Assembly (NCBI RefSeq): GCF_000379125.1
Contig: NZ_KB900626.1
Coordinates: forward strand, 2,924,667 to 2,988,666
Source of the DNA: Methylosinus sp. LW4
GTDB lineage: Bacteria; Pseudomonadota; Alphaproteobacteria; Rhizobiales; Beijerinckiaceae
DNA length: 64,000 nucleotides
Reading direction: 5' to 3'
Position numbers and translations under genes: made by a program. Under the pieces are notes generated by a model, which saw only the letters and a program-made list of their open reading frames with translations, was not told the DNA's origin and did no database searches. Of this stretch, positions 63,312-64,000 are shown in pieces (position 1 is the stretch's first letter; the number at the start of each line of letters is the position of its first letter).

Positions 63312-64000
63312 ATGATGTGCGAGAAAAGAACTGTGACGGAAGCTTGGCGCAGAAGCGAAACTTTGACAAGCTTACGCTGCGCGCTCGCGGCGATCATGGT
63401 TTCCGCGACAGTGGCGTCCATGATCGCGCCGGCCTCCGCCGCGGACAGCGTCGTCGCGGCGGCGCCCTCCTTCTGGGACCCCGCCCGCAAGCTGGAAAAG
63501 CCCGACCTCTCGACGATCAAGCAGATCCGCTTTCTCACTGAGGATGATTTTCCGCCCTTCGATTTCGCTCTGCCGGACGGAACCATCGCCGGCTTCAACG
63601 TCGATCTGGCGCGCGCCATTTGCGAGGAGCTGGAGCTCTCCTGCACCATTCAGCGCCGGCGCTGGGACACGCTGGTCGCCGCTCTGGACGAGAACGCCGG
63701 CGACGCCGCCATCGCCTCTTTCGCCATCACGCCCGAGATGCGCAAGAAGGTGGATTTCACCCAGCCCTATTACACGACGCCGGGACGCTTCGTGGTGCGC
63801 AAGGATTCGGTGCTGCCCGGCGCGACGCCCGAGGCGCTCGCCGATCGCACGATAGCGGTCGCCGCCGACAGCGCGCACGAGGCCTATCTGCGGAAGTTCT
63901 TCCCCGCCTCCACGCTCGCGACCTATCCCAGCGCGCAGCAGGCGCGCACGGCGCTGAAGGAGGGCCGCGCCCATGCGATGTTCGGCGACGCCATCTCGCT
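63312..64000 (+). CDS. Amino-acid type ABC substrate-binding protein, N-terminal part (truncated by window edge)
   Basis: The frame from the ATG at 63312 is open to the end of the window (229 complete codons). A GTG at 63333 is an alternative start. A signal peptide is seen at about residues 20-44 (RCALAAIMVSATVASMIAPASAA). The mature chain has the SBP_bac_3 fold: IRFLTEDDFPPFDFALPDGTIAGFNVDLARAICEEL, IASFAITPEMRKKVDFTQPYYTTPGRFV. These proteins bind polar amino acids or related compounds in the periplasm. It is divergent from the glycosyltransferase gene; the rest of any transporter would lie beyond the window. Confidence 0.9.
   Translation, partial: MMCEKRTVTEAWRRSETLTSLRCALAAIMVSATVASMIAPASAADSVVAAAPSFWDPARKLEKPDLSTIKQIRFLTEDDFPPFDFALPDGTIAGFNVDLARAICEELELSCTIQRRRWDTLVAALDENAGDAAIASFAITPEMRKKVDFTQPYYTTPGRFVVRKDSVLPGATPEALADRTIAVAADSAHEAYLRKFFPASTLATYPSAQQARTALKEGRAHAMFGDAIS

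Overview
The window is one continuous stretch of a GC-rich alphaproteobacterial chromosome, most likely from a Hyphomicrobiales (Rhizobiales) methylotroph or methanotroph of the Methylocystis/Methylosinus type. Evidence for this is the pair of ethylmalonyl-CoA pathway genes (ccr at 14556-15812, ecm at 58946-60928), a circularly permuted two-piece tmRNA encoding the tag ANDNYAPVAVAA, a class I lysyl-tRNA synthetase, the purL-bolA-grxD and argH-lptM-lysA orders, and an NdvA-like glucan exporter. No methane or methanol oxidation gene is present, so the genus is an inference.

Layout. 1-2.7 kb: end of a TonB-dependent receptor and a PepSY membrane protein (iron/siderophore type pair). 2.8-5.5 kb: a small unknown gene, a pentapeptide-repeat protein, dapD and a membrane protein. 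5.6-8 kb: lysyl-tRNA synthetase and a small hydrolase. 8.1-14.3 kb (minus strand): a sulfonate/nitrate-type ABC importer (binding protein, permease, ATPase) and an ABC-2 type transporter (ATPase and two large membrane proteins). 14.5-17 kb: ccr, a YefM/YoeB pair and a DUF559 nuclease-like gene enclosed by inverted repeats. 17-22.1 kb: lepA, an LprI-like protein, a coiled-coil protein, a Rieske ferredoxin and cutA. 22.2-27.8 kb: one 1870-residue protein built completely from octapeptides. 27.9-31.7 kb: YibQ-like deacetylase, rppH, lipB, two small conserved genes and a cold-shock protein. 31.9-38.6 kb: glucan exporter, a diguanylate cyclase and smc. 38.6-42.4 kb: a six-gene ArsR/SRPBCC/VOC operon. 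42.6-46.1 kb: rplY, pth, two secreted small proteins, ssrA, sspB and a DUF4169 gene. 46.1-49.1 kb: an orphan DGQHR (DndB-like) protein and a double-barrel outer-membrane protein preceded by a perfect FNR/FixK site. 49.5-57 kb: purL-bolA-grxD, NUDIX, tlpA, argH-lptM-lysA. 57-58.7 kb: a small accessory patch (ParE-type toxin/antitoxin and an AT-richer unknown gene). 58.9-64 kb: ecm, an RHH protein, a GT2 glycosyltransferase and the start of an amino-acid type binding protein.

Genes that work together: ccr and ecm are consecutive-pathway enzymes (crotonyl-CoA to ethylmalonyl-CoA to methylsuccinyl-CoA) although 43 kb apart; dapD and lysA are steps of lysine/diaminopimelate synthesis; ssrA and sspB form the ribosome-rescue tag and its ClpXP adaptor, side by side. 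Several short GC-rich palindromic elements sit between genes, mostly between convergent ones.

The most unusual object is the octapeptide protein: every one of its 1870 residues falls into 230 octads, five pentads and a five-residue tail, with a 14-unit higher-order period. It has no signal peptide and no other domain, and I do not know its function.
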